Below are positions 45,540 to 56,899 of a stretch of 64,000 bases of DNA, piece by piece. Below the pieces are notes generated by a model. The model ran no database searches, was not told the DNA's origin, and saw only the letters and a list, made by a program, of their open reading frames with translations. Origin of the DNA: Lepas anatifera. Its lineage: Eukaryota > Arthropoda > Thecostraca > Lepadidae. The position numbers and the translations under genes were made by a program. The DNA is taken from assembly GCA_034440635.1 (NCBI GenBank), contig JAOTON010001915.1:668966-732965 (forward strand). The letters are read 5' to 3'. The first letter of the stretch is position 1, and each line of letters begins with the position of its first letter.

Positions 45540-46765
45540 AATATAAAAATATGACTTCTGATGGCTCTGAAGTTAACCGTAAGATTCACTCCCGGCTGAA
45601 ACCCTATGTGTGGCGTTCTTTAACACGATTTATAGGTGTACCAAGCTTCATCAATTCTGGGGGTTCACTGGCGGATCCAATGGTGTCAATAGGACCATGC
45701 CCTTCTCCCCCGAGCGCCCAAATTCTGCCCACTGCTAACTTTTTTGCCAATTTTCCTAAAAAATAAAGCACTTTTTGTGATTCTTCCTGCGTTGTCCCCT
45801 CCCTCCCCTGAAAAGATTTACCTAGATCAGCCAAAGTACGAAAATGTCATTTCTTGATGGATTTGATGCGGAATGGCCCATAGGACACTGGAGCCAGTTT
45901 TTATCTCGGGTTTTATTACGCTGTCGACCTATAGACGCGTAGAGACGAAACATGTCTAGTTAGCTCAGATATGATGCTATCCCAACTCTAATACGCAAGT
46001 TTAGATCCCCATATACATTAAAAAATTGTGAGATTGCCAGGCTAGCTTATCAATCAATCAGTTAAATATAAATTTACATCTGTTTCATAGGCTTGTAGCA
46101 CGCTTAAGTCAGTTGCCTCAATTCAGATATGTATCATTATTATCCAAGACTAAGTCAGTTCCGTGGCCACCCTGCTTGTCTAATATGTTAATTCGAAAAA
46201 GTATACTCTACTATATATCCCGACAATGCTTTATTTGGACTCCGTAATCGTTCTAGCTATCGACCTAACTTACAGCAACCAGGAGCGGTACGTGCTCTTT
46301 TTGGTCTGATAGTGCCAGTTAAGTTTGCAAGTTTTTGGTAAAGCTGTAAGACAAGTATTGTCTCCTGATAAATATGAATACATGCACGAGTTAAGATTAA
46401 TTACAAGGTATGTTTTGCAGGAAAATCTTACAAAATCGCCAAAAACCAGGATGCCAAGTTTTTTTCAGTTCATCTATATCATTTCAACGAGATTTTAAGT
46501 TGGGCACCTACGAAGATTTTCAGAAAACCGTATTTTTCTCAGTTAACGTCACAGGCAGGTAGTCTGAGGCAGGGCAGCCGATGGCCCACCTCCACTAGTT
46601 GCCTCTGTTTTCAATGCACCAACTCAGAAGCCGGTATATTCCGAAAATAGCGCTCATGAAGGTACACATTATTAGTCGTTTAGAGAAATAAGGGTTAAGT
46701 ATGCCGTTGAAGTTTTAGGAGGGATCAAGTAGGATACTTTGCTTCTTATTTCAAAATAGGTCATT
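45540..46765. other. No recognised gene
   Basis: A hAT-like phrase (CACTGGCGGATCCAATGG) occurs at 45666 without a matching partner end. The rest is AT-rich and unassigned. Confidence 0.4.
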
Positions 46766-46769
46766 TCAA

Positions 46770-47520
46770 AATAAATTGACTTCCAAAAAGGCGACTAAAA
46801 AGCGAAATTGTTTGTCTGCAAAGTTATCATCCACAGAACGGACTCCGCCTTCCTGCTTGGGAATCTACCTACCGTTGCATGTGCCTCAGCGTCGGACCGG
46901 GGAGGGACAAAACCAGATGCTACACATTCCTTTTGGGCGAGTAGAAACCGTGAGGAATGGCTTGTTCATCCATGCTAATACTAATAATTGCTGGGGTTTA
47001 ACGACGCACCAACTGCCAGGGTCATGCGACGTCGCCAACTCTCGCCCTGTTGGAATGAATTTTTGGGATCAGATCAACTTATTCAGAGGCTCCGCCGGGA
47101 CTTGAACCCGAGACCAGTAGCTTAGAAGGCAAGGGTGCTATCCACTAATCCACCTCATGCCTTTGTTCATCCATGCTGTTCGTGCTTTTAATCATCTTGT
47201 CAGCACGTATCCTTCTATCGACCCTTCTATCTCTACTTCCTCATCTTTTAGAACTTCCGTCATTAAACATCTTAGGGATCATCCGTTTTAGTGAACTCAT
47301 TGCTCTTAGGATATCATTGTTTTATAGCATCATGAATTTATTTTAATATTTGCATGCCTATTTGAATGTGGTGCATCTGCGGTTGCATGTATGGTACCTG
47401 TAAATGTGACTATGTATTCATCATCTCTTGTAAATATTCACGTATTGTTTCATCAAATGACTTGAGCTATGAGTGGGATCATCCTGTTGCTCATATATAC
47501 TGAATAAATACAAATACAAA
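46770..47520 (+). mobile_element. LINE 3' fragment, interrupted by a SINE
   Basis: Coding remnants (SAFLLGN-type text in a shifted frame near 46845-46865, then GLFIHA before the SINE and VRAFNHLVSTYPSID after it) resemble the end of the LINE ORF at 5772-6671 (SAFLLGSFPLHVP, CRLPKAFNDFM). The ORF ends near 47290; the 3' UTR runs to about 47520 with a short AATACAAATACAAAT tail. Confidence 0.75.
46977..47162 (-). mobile_element. SINE family 1 copy 3, with 15-bp TSD, inside a LINE
   Basis: Minus orientation. It is flanked by TTGTTCATCCATGCT at 46962-46976 and 47163-47177, an exact 15-bp target-site duplication. Removing it rejoins the LINE reading frame. The tRNA-like head is at the right edge and the GTTAAACCCC end plus TAA-rich tail at the left. 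Confidence 0.96.
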
Positions 47521-47524
47521 TTCT

Positions 47525-47650
47525 AGCCCTCGCCCTTACAGGGGGTTGTTGCAACCCCCATAAGAAATTTTGAGCATTGCAAAAAAAGTAGTTTAAGCTA
47601 GAGTCTTTGAAATCTATGTAGCTTCTGGGGCACTCATTACACATGTTCTT
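47525..47650. mobile_element. Possible TTAA-type element end
   Basis: TAGCCCTCGCCCTTACAGGG followed by GGTTGTTGCAACCCCC resembles the terminal blocks of families C and D. No partner end was found. Confidence 0.3.
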
Positions 47651-47839
47651 CAAAAATCGTCTTTAGCTGATAACACCCGCACTGGAGAAGAGTCTGGCAC
47701 TGACGCACACTAGAGGGGAGCCTGCAAGGCCCACATGATATCTAAAAAACTAAGGGGCTTAGACAAACGCCGGTTTCGGAGTGGGTGGGCGCTATGGTGA
47801 TCTACATTATATCCAATTTCCATTGACCTATGCCAATAT

Positions 47840-48017
47840 AATAATTTTTGGGGTTTAACGACGCACCAACTGCCAGGGTCATACGGCGTCGCCAACTCTC
47901 ACCCTGTTGGAAGGGATTTGGGGATCAGATCGACTTATTCAGAGGCTCCGCCGGGACTTGAACCCGGGACCGGTGGCTTAGAAGACAAGGGTGCTATCCA
48001 CTAAGCCACCTCACCCC
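47840..48017 (-). mobile_element. SINE family 1 copy 4, with 13-bp TSD
   Basis: Minus orientation. It is flanked by CCTATGCCAATAT at 47827-47839 and 48018-48030. The head, body and GTTAAACCCC end are the same as in 46977-47162, about 680 bp away. Confidence 0.95.
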
Positions 48018-48029
48018 CCTATGCCAATA

Positions 48030-48500
48030 TCTTCAAGGTCAAACGAGATAATAAAGGTCAGATTTTGGCCGTGCTGGGGACCTATAGGGAAATGCCTTTA
48101 CTATGTGGGAAAAAACTAGATTATGCTGAGGGCAGACCAGGGTCAAAAAGGAAGGTCGCAGAGAATCATTCATAACATTTTGGAGCAATGTCATTCAAGG
48201 TCATTGACCTATGGCGTCATGATATGGTATACTCACGACAATGAAAACTTTAACTAGCATATAACAACCTTGGGACGGAAAATGAGGGTCGACCTTTACC
48301 CAGTACCTTTGATCTTGACCTTTACATTGAGTTACCTTAATTATGACGTCATAGCATAATATTCGTCAGACTAGTTAACACCATTTGACCGGAAGCACTG
48401 GAACTAATGACCTTGAAAGTGCTGGCATGACCTCGACCTGTGACATTTGACTTTGACCTTTACCTTCATGCGAGGGGATCTTGACATATTATCCGGTTTG
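48030..48500. other. AGGTCA/TGACCT-rich non-coding segment
   Basis: Repeated AAGGTCA and TTGACCTTTA phrases occur throughout (for example 48190-48215, 48290-48335, 48410-48470). It is probably a further transposon-derived repeat of the same compositional type as families C and D, but no ends were identified. TGACGTCA occurs at 48344-48351. Confidence 0.4.
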
Positions 48501-48512
48501 TATGGCCTTATG

Positions 48513-48815
48513 CATTGGCGGACGCAGGGGGGCCATTCTGGCCATGCCCCCTCCCCTAAAAGCGCTGGAGGGGGCCAAACTATCTTTTGGCCTCCCAAAG
48601 GACGGATAAATTTTTGGAAAAGGTGTTTAGACTAGGTCTGAAGAGCAAGAAATATTCCCTCCCTCCCTCCCCCCAGGAGAGCCATTATGTACTTGGAGAG
48701 GCAGCTTATACAAGGTCTGTCGAGCACCCAAATTGCACGTCTCATTCCCCCCCTCCCCCAGGAGGAGAGGCAGACATGGGTTTGCCCCCAAAACTCGGGT
48801 CTGCGTCCGCCCCTG
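48513..48815. mobile_element. hAT-like MITE family G, copy 2 (303 bp)
   Basis: It begins CATTGGCGGACGCAGGGG and ends CTGCGTCCGCCCCTG. The flanks GCCTTATG (48505-48512) and GCGTTATG (48816-48823) match at 7 of 8 positions. The body is shared with 31423-31700. A TGACGTCA lies just outside the right end (48822). Confidence 0.82.
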
Positions 48816-48829
48816 GCGTTATGACGTCA

Positions 48830-50900
48830 CCACGTGTTCTCCAATGCAAGCGAACTGGGCCGACCGCGGTGCCATTGTGACGATATTAAAATGTAGCTCT
48901 GACTTTTTAAACCTATAATTAAAAAAATTGACTGATTGTTAACTTTTCCCCAATCGACCTGCCGTTGAATTCTCGCCATCGAGTATCGCTTTTAGGCTAC
49001 GAGCGTTTCTCCGGCCACCTCGGAAAATAGGTGTGGGAGCCTCGAGACCCCTTCAGTGCGCTTTTTAAGATCATGGGGCATTGAACTCAGAACTGGAGGC
49101 ATTTCTGGGTCATTTGGACGCAAGGACAGATTTCTCCTCGAATGTTGGAAACTCTCACCGCTCTTTCTGTCCCTCGTCATGAATTGGCCCAGGGTTTGTG
49201 CCGTTAAACTTCCAGGGTCACCGTAGCATCTTTTGAACTTTGATGACTTTTACGGGCCTTTTTAACCTTGCAAAATCTTTGTCATAGCTGATATAGTAAC
49301 GATCTTTAATCATCTTTAATCGAATAATATTTTTACACCGTCATATTTCGCGGTAAAACGTTTGTAATGATTTAAGTGTTCCACTCGAATACAGCATCCA
49401 AAACTACCTACACCTTTAGAAGTAAGAACTATACCTATTTGTGAACTTTGAATTTTATCCGTTTGTGAGTCAAAACTCAAATTAATGTGATAATTTACCC
49501 GAAATCCAGGTCAGTAGTCGCCAAAGCGGTGAAATCGGCCATGAAAGGCAAACATCAGGTCTTCAACATAACCTGGAAGGCACCCTGGTGACCAGGTATA
49601 CAAATTCACATCAATCGCGAGCTCTCGTGACGGGCCAGACGCCGGCGTTACTGCGAAGCTCTGCGTCAATTGCGTCAAGTGCGAGCGTAAGATGAGAATT
49701 TGAGTGGTAAAACTGATAGCTAACGTAATATTCAAGTGATAGGATTCTTAATCGAGCCTCCGAAACTTTCCGTCGAATGAAATTGAACAGGCAATTTCGT
49801 TTTAATTGCAGATTATCCGAAACAATGGACTTATTTTGTTCCGGATTTTATGCTTGAAATTATTGCACGATGTTGCGAAGAGTCAGAATCTAGGAGTAGC
49901 TTAGATTTCTCATTTGCAAACATTGTTTCGATACGGAACACAAGGAGCTGGATTTCTCATGGTTGTGAAGGCCAGATAATGAATATGATGGTAAACATTA
50001 GCGCAGGCGATAGTTAATGCTTCCCAAACGTCATGTGAAACAATTTCGAACGATTTCCGTCGACAGTGATACATTGCCAGTACTTACAAGGATATAGAGT
50101 GAACCAGTATAGGGCCTAGCTCTAGATATGATAAGAGTGTTACAATGATGAAGTCATGGCTGACAATCTAAATTGCAGTTGCTTGATCTGTATGAGCGCG
50201 CTTTGTTGGAGCTCGCCGTAAGAATGAGTTCCTCCGTCGGCAGGAGAGGTGCCATCTACATCGCTGGTGAACACACTGGAGAAGAGTAGGGAGCCGCAAC
50301 AGGAGCTGGTCTTCACAAAGCGGCGGTCGGACAGACACTTTTTAAAACAAACAAACAAAACTGGATCCTCATAAGTCACACAAGTCCAAAGCAAACACGA
50401 ACAGGCTGATCCCATTTCAGAAATATCAATATCCGTCATTTGTGTCAAATCCCTGTGAGGTCGTAACCTAACCAAGTCATCCAACCATCCTCAACTAATC
50501 TATAACTATAGCCACCATCAAACCTTTATAGACACTATACATCCTCACTTCCATACCGTCATTCAGGCTGCATGTTGTCCCCAATCGTCCTACGCGACAG
50601 CATGAGCCATTGTTTAGGACGTCAGTGACGGCGTTCCCCATCGATCCTGACCGCGACACACCACCAGCTTCGTCAGTAGCCGGACACAGGTCACGCTTCC
50701 CGCCGCGCCGGTGCAGCCAGAAGACAGGATGGTGTGCCCGCGCATCAAGTGGAGAAATATATGGCTGAGACACAGCACCCCCGCTCACTTTGGAACAACA
50801 CAGGTAATTTTGTTTTGTGCCGCATTGTTGGCATGTCGCCCAACTGTCACGAATTGTTACTGTATTGATCCAGGCCAAGTTCAAAGGTCGCTGTCCGTGT
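48830..50900. other. No confident gene; weak exon-like patch at 50230-50340 (minus)
   Basis: A minus-strand frame of 114 codons (50140-50484) includes a Cys/Ser-rich segment (RRFVKTSSCCGSLLFSSV). It has no recognised domain and only a weak acceptor, so I do not call it a gene. The rest is unassigned. Confidence 0.35.
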
Positions 50901-51422
50901 TCTGCAACGAGGCTGTACGGCGTGCATAGCAAAATAGGTTGCTGGGGGATTCCAGGACAGATCGACCAAGGCACCACCATGTCTAGAAAAAAAATCTGAA
51001 ACTTTGTCGCCGGGATAGTTTTGGGCCAGAAACACGCCTGTGAGAATCTTAGTCCCCTCCGACCAACGGCGACCGAGTTATAGCCCGAGGAATTTTCGGG
51101 AGGTCACTTTGTAGACTCATCTTTGATGCTTCATAACTCCAACACGCATTGCCTGATTAACACGTTTTGTATATCATTGAACTCGTCTTGAACCATACAT
51201 TATTTTTAAGATGTTTTTTTCTAAAAAAAATTTTGACTTTTAATTCGCTTGACCTTTTCTAACTGACCTAGCTTGACCTTTTCACAGTTGAAATTGGCCT
51301 TTTAGACACCTAAAAAATTTTGCTTAATAAATTATATATCGATAAAAAAAATTAAAAAATGCGTTCTTGCTATAAACGCCAAAGTTTTTGCACCTAAGGT
51401 AATTATGCAGATGGTTTTTGAC

Positions 51423-52208
51423 CACAGCTCGTTGCCTTGAGGCACACACGCCGCGTGATACCCAAAGCCGTACTGAAGAACATTGTAGAAGCGCTCGTTA
51501 TTTCGATACTGCGGTACTGTTTGTCTCTGTATGGTTCATGTGGGGCGTCTCAAAAGCATCGTGTGCAAAAAATGATAAATTTGTGTGCACGTGTTGTCAC
51601 TGGAAAGCGACGTTACGATCACATATCAGATGCAGTAAGGCAGCTAGGATGGCCAACGGCTGACGAGATGATAGGCTACCATACCGTGTGTGCCATTGAG
51701 AGAATTTTAGTGTCAGGTCAGCCACTTTATCTGAAAGGAACGATCGGACACCGGGCCAACCAAGTGCATCAGCACAACACCAGGAACGCTGGTCAATGGA
51801 CCTTGCCGCGGATCCGAACAGAGGCTGGTAGGAGACGTCTGTGTTTCAGAGGTGTAACCCTGCTGAACAGAACGGGACTGGTGCCTGGTTCACCGCAGTT
51901 TAAGGCGCAGCTCAAGGAAATGTTACCATATCTTTTAAATCAGTGATGGTGGCCGGTTCAAGGGAACGCAGTTTTTAGACTTATTTTAGGCGTTGTTTAA
52001 GGTTTTTTGTTTAAGGTACATTTTTTGCGTTCTTTTATCGGTCTCGTTTTGATAATTTTTTTTGCTTTACAATTGTTAAGCTTCTCAACACGGCAGATTT
52101 TATGAGTGATGGTGTGCTTGTGTCTGTCGAATTTGACCTGTTTGTTTACTTTTAATAACTGACGTAAATGGGTGAAAAACCATGCATGATGTGGACCCTA
52201 TTCGAATA
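51423..52208 (+). mobile_element. LINE 3' fragment with CTGTAT-repeat tail
   Basis: 5'-truncated LINE. The ORF remnant 51437-51946 is followed by about 260 bp of 3' UTR ending AATAAATCTGTATCTGTATC. Its edges are fixed by comparison with the empty copy at 55330. No clear TSD was found. Confidence 0.85.
51437..51946 (+). pseudogene. LINE reverse transcriptase C-terminal region
   Basis: 169 codons with the typical non-LTR thumb/C-terminal pattern: LRYCLSLYGSC near residues 26-36, NLCARVVTGKRRYDH near 48-62, LGWPTADEMIGYHT, and a terminal RRLCFRGVTLLNRTG block. The catalytic palm is missing because of truncation. It is a different LINE family from those at 5772 and 19278, judging by the C-terminal text and tail. 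Confidence 0.8.
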
Positions 52209-52439
52209 AATCTGTATCTGTATCTGCAGTAGTACAGTCTTATGTTTAACACCGCAAACAAAATGATTGCTTTTGGAATTGGTTGCTTGCAATGATATTG
52301 CATTGTCCTTACTGAAATTTTCATCGTGTAAGTGTCAGATTTTATGAGAATTAACACGCGCCCACACGAGGGGGTGGGCAACCGGCCTCCTCAGGTTTCC
52401 ACAGGTAGTAGAAAAAACACCATCGCACAGCGGCACCGC

Positions 52440-54835
52440 ACTTCATCTACCTCTAACTCGAAATTTTTGCAACTTCTGGCAAAATTTTAGGTCTGCGTCA
52501 TATCAGGTTAGACCGCCAACCCAGGTCAAGAGACCTAACCTCGAAAAAACTTTGGAGGTGCATCAGTAAGATCAATTTTTTCAGTAAGAACAAATTTAAC
52601 CTTTCGTCCTTAGATTCACACCACATAGTAAGGTCACCGAGCAAGATAATTTTTCGTGGCAGGATTTCCATTTCGATATCCTGGGACATGATCAGGGTCA
52701 TGATCTTTCCATTAGAAATGCATGGGGCACTCGGTAAATTTTGATAACTTGCGAGAATTGAGAATTGTCGAGAATTGCGATGGAGCTTTATTTTTACGTT
52801 GCCTCGTCTGATTTGCCACTGCAGTTTGATTAATATTCTTTTTACCATACAGACCTAAGCCCGGCTCTAGGTCAAAGGAGGTTAATTTTGAAATTTGACT
52901 TGACAATATTATAAAATATATATTTCGATCGGGCTTGACAAGAGCATTCCAATGGTGCTGATTTTTTTCACTGCTCTGCTCTGTCAGCTATTATGCCACA
53001 AAATTTAGGTTTCCACTTTGTTCCTGTAAGGGATACTTTGACCTCGAGCGACCCCCCAAAACGTGACCCGACCAAACGATTGCATGTAACATTGTCGGTA
53101 GAGATTAAAATGGGCTATTTAGCGCCGTCGCTCCCAGTGCACTGTTCATTCTATATGGTTTGCTGAACAGCAGAGATGACCAACAATTAGGCCACGGAGC
53201 CTGTGTGATATCAGATGGCTCCAAACACAGCACTGCGATGGCTCGTGTTTTTTTGGACTTATGCCTGGAGCATGAAAAGATTGTTTATCTCCTGACGGAG
53301 AGCTGTCCTGCACAATGCAAAATATTAACTTCATCAAATTTTGCCACCATGCACACGAATTTAAAGCAATGCAAAGGTTTAATTCCAGTGCAGAAGTTAT
53401 ATCGAAGCAAAATTCAGTTATGTAAATGAAGTGTTTTCACTACGTCTCACAGCAAGGGCGCCTGCGACTATATCGAGAGCACGGCCAAACCGGCAACATA
53501 TCACAATGGTTTCAAAAGTCCAGTGAAAGATCAAAAACGTGATGCCAAAGGTACGCATGCTTTTCTTACGCATACATTTTACAGCACGATTAAGTTCTTG
53601 TGCATTTCACAATTAAGCATAGCCCAATGTTGCCAGACCGCCCGAAAGTCTGTTCGCCAATGCAATTATGGAAAAATGAATGAAAAATATCATATCAATA
53701 CCAGCGGTAAATAAGACATACATCACTGTTCATGAAATCTCTACAAAGGAAGAGATGTTCGGGTTTCGTATACCCATGTTCGAACCAAACAGTTTCGTGC
53801 TGTGCAAGTAGACTTTCTTTTACGGGTGCTGCGTGAATGATCGCAAATTTAGTCATGGCGAATGTCCAATGCAAAGGTGATATTAAATATACTGGTATAA
53901 ATTATTTGGCTTAAGTAATGAGTGATCTGACGGCCATCATTGCAGGTGAATGAATGTACTTTTGCAGGACAAAGTCAGTGTCAGTGTTGAAGTCATCTCA
54001 GTGTATTCCCTTCTCCCTTCAATGATAATATAAGGCACCAGGAGTGTGGAACTATATCTATTTGTGGGTGCCTGACCACCTCCAATGAAACGTGGAAACA
54101 GTGGTAAAAGTGGTAAAACATCCTTTGAATTTTCTCTTTTTGCATTTCAAATACTTCTTCTTGGTTCAATGCAGTTCAAACAGCCTGTGAGAGGGCTAAA
54201 CACATGATAAATTTTGCTATTTATTTTCACGTAGTGGCCCTCGATATTGTTTCAAATTTGCCCACCCCAATTATTAAAAAAACACTAATCAAAAGCCTTT
54301 TGAAGGGGCGTTTGAACTGGGATCCGTGTCGCTGTCGGCTATGAATGATCACCTTTTTGAAAATATAATGTGAGGCAACCTGTTCAAGTGACCAAGTCGA
54401 ATGCGTTATGATTTCAGAACAATATCTTTCGCATATATGAGCAGATCCAAATTACCCCCTGGGAATGAAAGCCTTTCAGACACGTTTTTTCCATTGTATG
54501 AATGCTCTCAAAGGTATGCTGTGCTGCACTGTGTCACCTTGTATCGATACTATTTTTCCATCTCCGGGAACGACGTAGTTGTGTGAGTTAGTGGTTCTTA
54601 TAGGATAAGTTATATTTATTTCAATTATTGATAAATCTGCCACACCTTTGTAAATTTTCCTTTAAGGGTGCAAGGCTAAATAAGTTTGTTTCTTATTAAT
54701 ATATTTCTTTGTATATTAATATATTTCTACCAATAAGTTTCTTTGCCCTCGTCTCCCTCGAAACAATGTATATTTTTCTATCACTTTTAATGGCTGCTAT
54801 TTTATTTATTATAAATCTTGCCCAAGCTTTTGCCA
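52440..54835. other. No recognised gene; family C-like start at 52354
   Basis: From the TTAA at 52354 (followed by CACGCGCCCACACGAGGGGG) the sequence begins like another TTAA element and carries AGGTCA motifs to about 52530 and again near 52870. The remaining AT-rich sequence to 54835 is unassigned. Confidence 0.4.
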
Positions 54836-54837
54836 GT

Positions 54838-55033
54838 TAAGTTTTTAGGAGTCGGAGTCCCACTAGAGTCATCAAGGGACTTTTCACGAAGACACCGACC
54901 CCACCACCCAAACGAGCAACTCCCACGATGAAGGGATAATTAAGGAACCAAAGTTGAACGTCCCTCAAAGCATAAGGACGGCCGCCTACCTCATGTCACC
55001 CTCTCACCAGTCAGTTGCCAGCTGACCTACGGT
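54838..55033 (-). mobile_element. SINE family 2 copy 4, head missing
   Basis: It matches 21795-22010 (GGAGTCGGAGTC..ACTA, CATCAAGGGACTT, CCCCACCACCC, CACCAGTCAGTTGCCAGC) but stops at 55033, before the tRNA-like head. Confidence 0.8.
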
Positions 55034-55099
55034 ATTTACGGTACCTTCCAACTGCCATTTTACCTAAATTATTTTGCCAGACGTTGCTTAAATGTCGGG

Positions 55100-55830
55100 T
55101 TAGAGGTAGATGAAGTGCAGTGCCGCTATGCGATGGTGTTTTTCTACTACCTGTGGAAACCTGAGGAGGCCGGTTGCCCGCCCCTCGTGTGGGCGCGTGT
55201 TAATTCTCATAAACTCCGACACTTACACGATAAAAATTTCGTAAGGACAATGCAATATCATTGCAAGCAACCGATTCCAAAAGCAATCACTTTGTTTGCG
55301 GTGTTAAACATAAGACTGTACTACTGCAGTGGTCAAAAACCGTCTGCATAACTACCGTAGGTGCTAAAACTTTGGCATTTATAGCAAGAACGCATTTAAA
55401 AAAATAAAGAAAGATAATTGATTAAGCAAAATTTTTGAGGTGTCTAAAAGGTCAATTTCAACTGTAAAAAAGGTCAAGCTAGGTCATATAAGAAAAGGTC
55501 AAACGAATTTAAAGTCAACATTTTTGAAATGTTAATTTTTTCTTCAAAATAATGCATGGTTCAAGACGAGTTCAATGGTAAACAAAACTTGTTAATCAGG
55601 CAATGCGTGTTGGAGTTATGAAGCATTAAAGATGAGTCTACAAAGTGACCTCCCGAAAATGCCTCGGGCTATAATTCGGTCACCGTTGGTCGGAGGGGGG
55701 ATAAGATTTTCACAGGCGTGTTTCTGGCCCAAAAATACCCCGGAGATAAAGTTTCAGATTTTTTCTAGACATGGTGGTGTCAAATTGAAATATTTTTGGT
55801 CGTTTTATCCTGGAATGCCCCTGCTATATT
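55100..55830 (+). repeat. Inverted duplicated segment, copy 2 (empty site)
   Basis: Reverse complement of 50930-52440 without the LINE: TACTACTGCAG runs directly into TGGTCAAAAACC at about 55320-55342. It includes the TTAA end (TGTTAATTC) of a C-like element and TTGACC/GGTCAA blocks. The two copies differ visibly at many sites, so the duplication is not recent. Confidence 0.8.
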
Positions 55831-55870
55831 ATCATGTTATGGCATTGCTGCTGAATGTATTAAGCTGAGA

Positions 55871-56261
55871 TAGTGGCGGGATCCAGGGGGGGCAAAAAGG
55901 CAATTTCCCCAAACGGAAAAGCTCGGGCAAAACTATGTTTTTGCCCCCCAAGCGATCGACCTCCTCTTTTTCCCCGACTCCTTTTAAGTTTATAGGCAAC
56001 ATTTTGGTGCTTTAACTCTCAACTTCAAACAGAACCAGTAAGTTCAGTGAAAATATCGGGCCTTGGATAGGAAAAAAGTATATTGAGCGCATATTTTTCA
56101 GCCGGTGAGGTTTTTTCTTTCTTTTTTTTTGCTTTTCGCCTCAAACACCCGTACCGGGAAGTCATGTTTTTGTGCAATTTTGCGCTGCGCGACGTTTTTT
56201 TTTTTTTTGCTTTTCGACTTTGGTTTGCCCCTCCCAAACCGACCGGCTAGATCCGCCACTG
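55871..56261. mobile_element. hAT-like MITE, 391-bp deletion derivative of the 15543-16854 element
   Basis: The TSD AGCTGAGA is exact on both sides (55863-55870 and 56262-56269). The right end CTAGATCCGCCACTG is the reverse complement of the left end of 15543-16854, and the left end matches that element's right end (AAACGGAAAAGCTCGGG, CGATCGACCTCCT). About 900 bp of the interior is missing. Confidence 0.92.
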
Positions 56262-56369
56262 AGCTGAGATGCACAAAAATATGTCAAGAATGGCAAAAGA
56301 ATATGGAAAAATTAAACTGTGTATTATCACTACTAGAAGTCATGAAATGATAGCGAAATAGTGATTTAA

Positions 56370-56700
56370 CCCACGCCCCGGTGGGAGTGTATGAACAACC
56401 CCTCGTGTTTTTGCAGTGGCACGAAAAACCGCAGCGCGAAGCGCCGGCGTACTTTGCACACCTTATCCTAGATTAATTACGCAACTTTACCCAAAATTGT
56501 AAGGCTGGGTCATCTCAGGTCAGGTCACCAGTACAAGTCGAAAATGATTAAGGTGACATAGGTAATAAGGCGTGAATTTATCGAATTGAAACTTAGTATA
56601 CCCCATAATGGGCTCACCGAAAACTACACGATATTCCGGACCGCCCTTTGACTGTGACGCGCCCAGAACCTTATGTCAATTCAGGGTAATACATAGAAAT
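56370..56700 (+). mobile_element. TTAA element family C, partial copy
   Basis: It begins at TTAA (56366-56369) with CCCACGCCCCGGTGGGAG, then GCGAAGCGCCGGCGTAC, CTTATCCTAGATTAATTACG and TCATCTCAGGTCAGGTCACC. It fades out before the AT microsatellite. Confidence 0.7.
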
Positions 56701-56739
56701 TAATCTAACATTGACCTTCGAATTTTAGAATCACTTTAT

Positions 56740-56755
56740 ATATATATATATATAT

Positions 56756-56817
<62 letters not shown>

Positions 56818-56843
56818 TTATATATATATATATATATATATAT
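56740..56843. repeat. AT microsatellite
   Basis: A TA dinucleotide tract of about 100 bp with a few interruptions (CATACATA, TTTATATATTTA). Confidence 0.95.
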
Positions 56844-56899
56844 GAAGTTAAACCGGTTTTAAGTAATACTAACTCAGCCTTTTCCCTAAGTAATCAGTA

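Larger units (their letters stand above)
50930..52440 (-). repeat. Inverted duplicated segment, copy 1 (filled by a LINE)
   Basis: Its two parts, 50950-51422 and 52209-52440, align by eye with the reverse complement of 55100-55830, where they are contiguous. They share GGAATTTTCGGGAGGTCACT-type text, CTTGACCTTTT blocks, GTTTAACACCGCAAACAAA and ACACGCGCCCACACGAGGGG. The LINE at 51423-52208 separates the two parts here. Confidence 0.8.

Noticed and set aside
45666..45830. hAT MITE beginning CACTGGCGGATCC
   Set aside because: No matching right end or 8-bp TSD could be found.
50140..50484. Possible Cys-rich exon on the minus strand
   Set aside because: No recognised domain, and only a weak acceptor was seen; the open length is compatible with chance.
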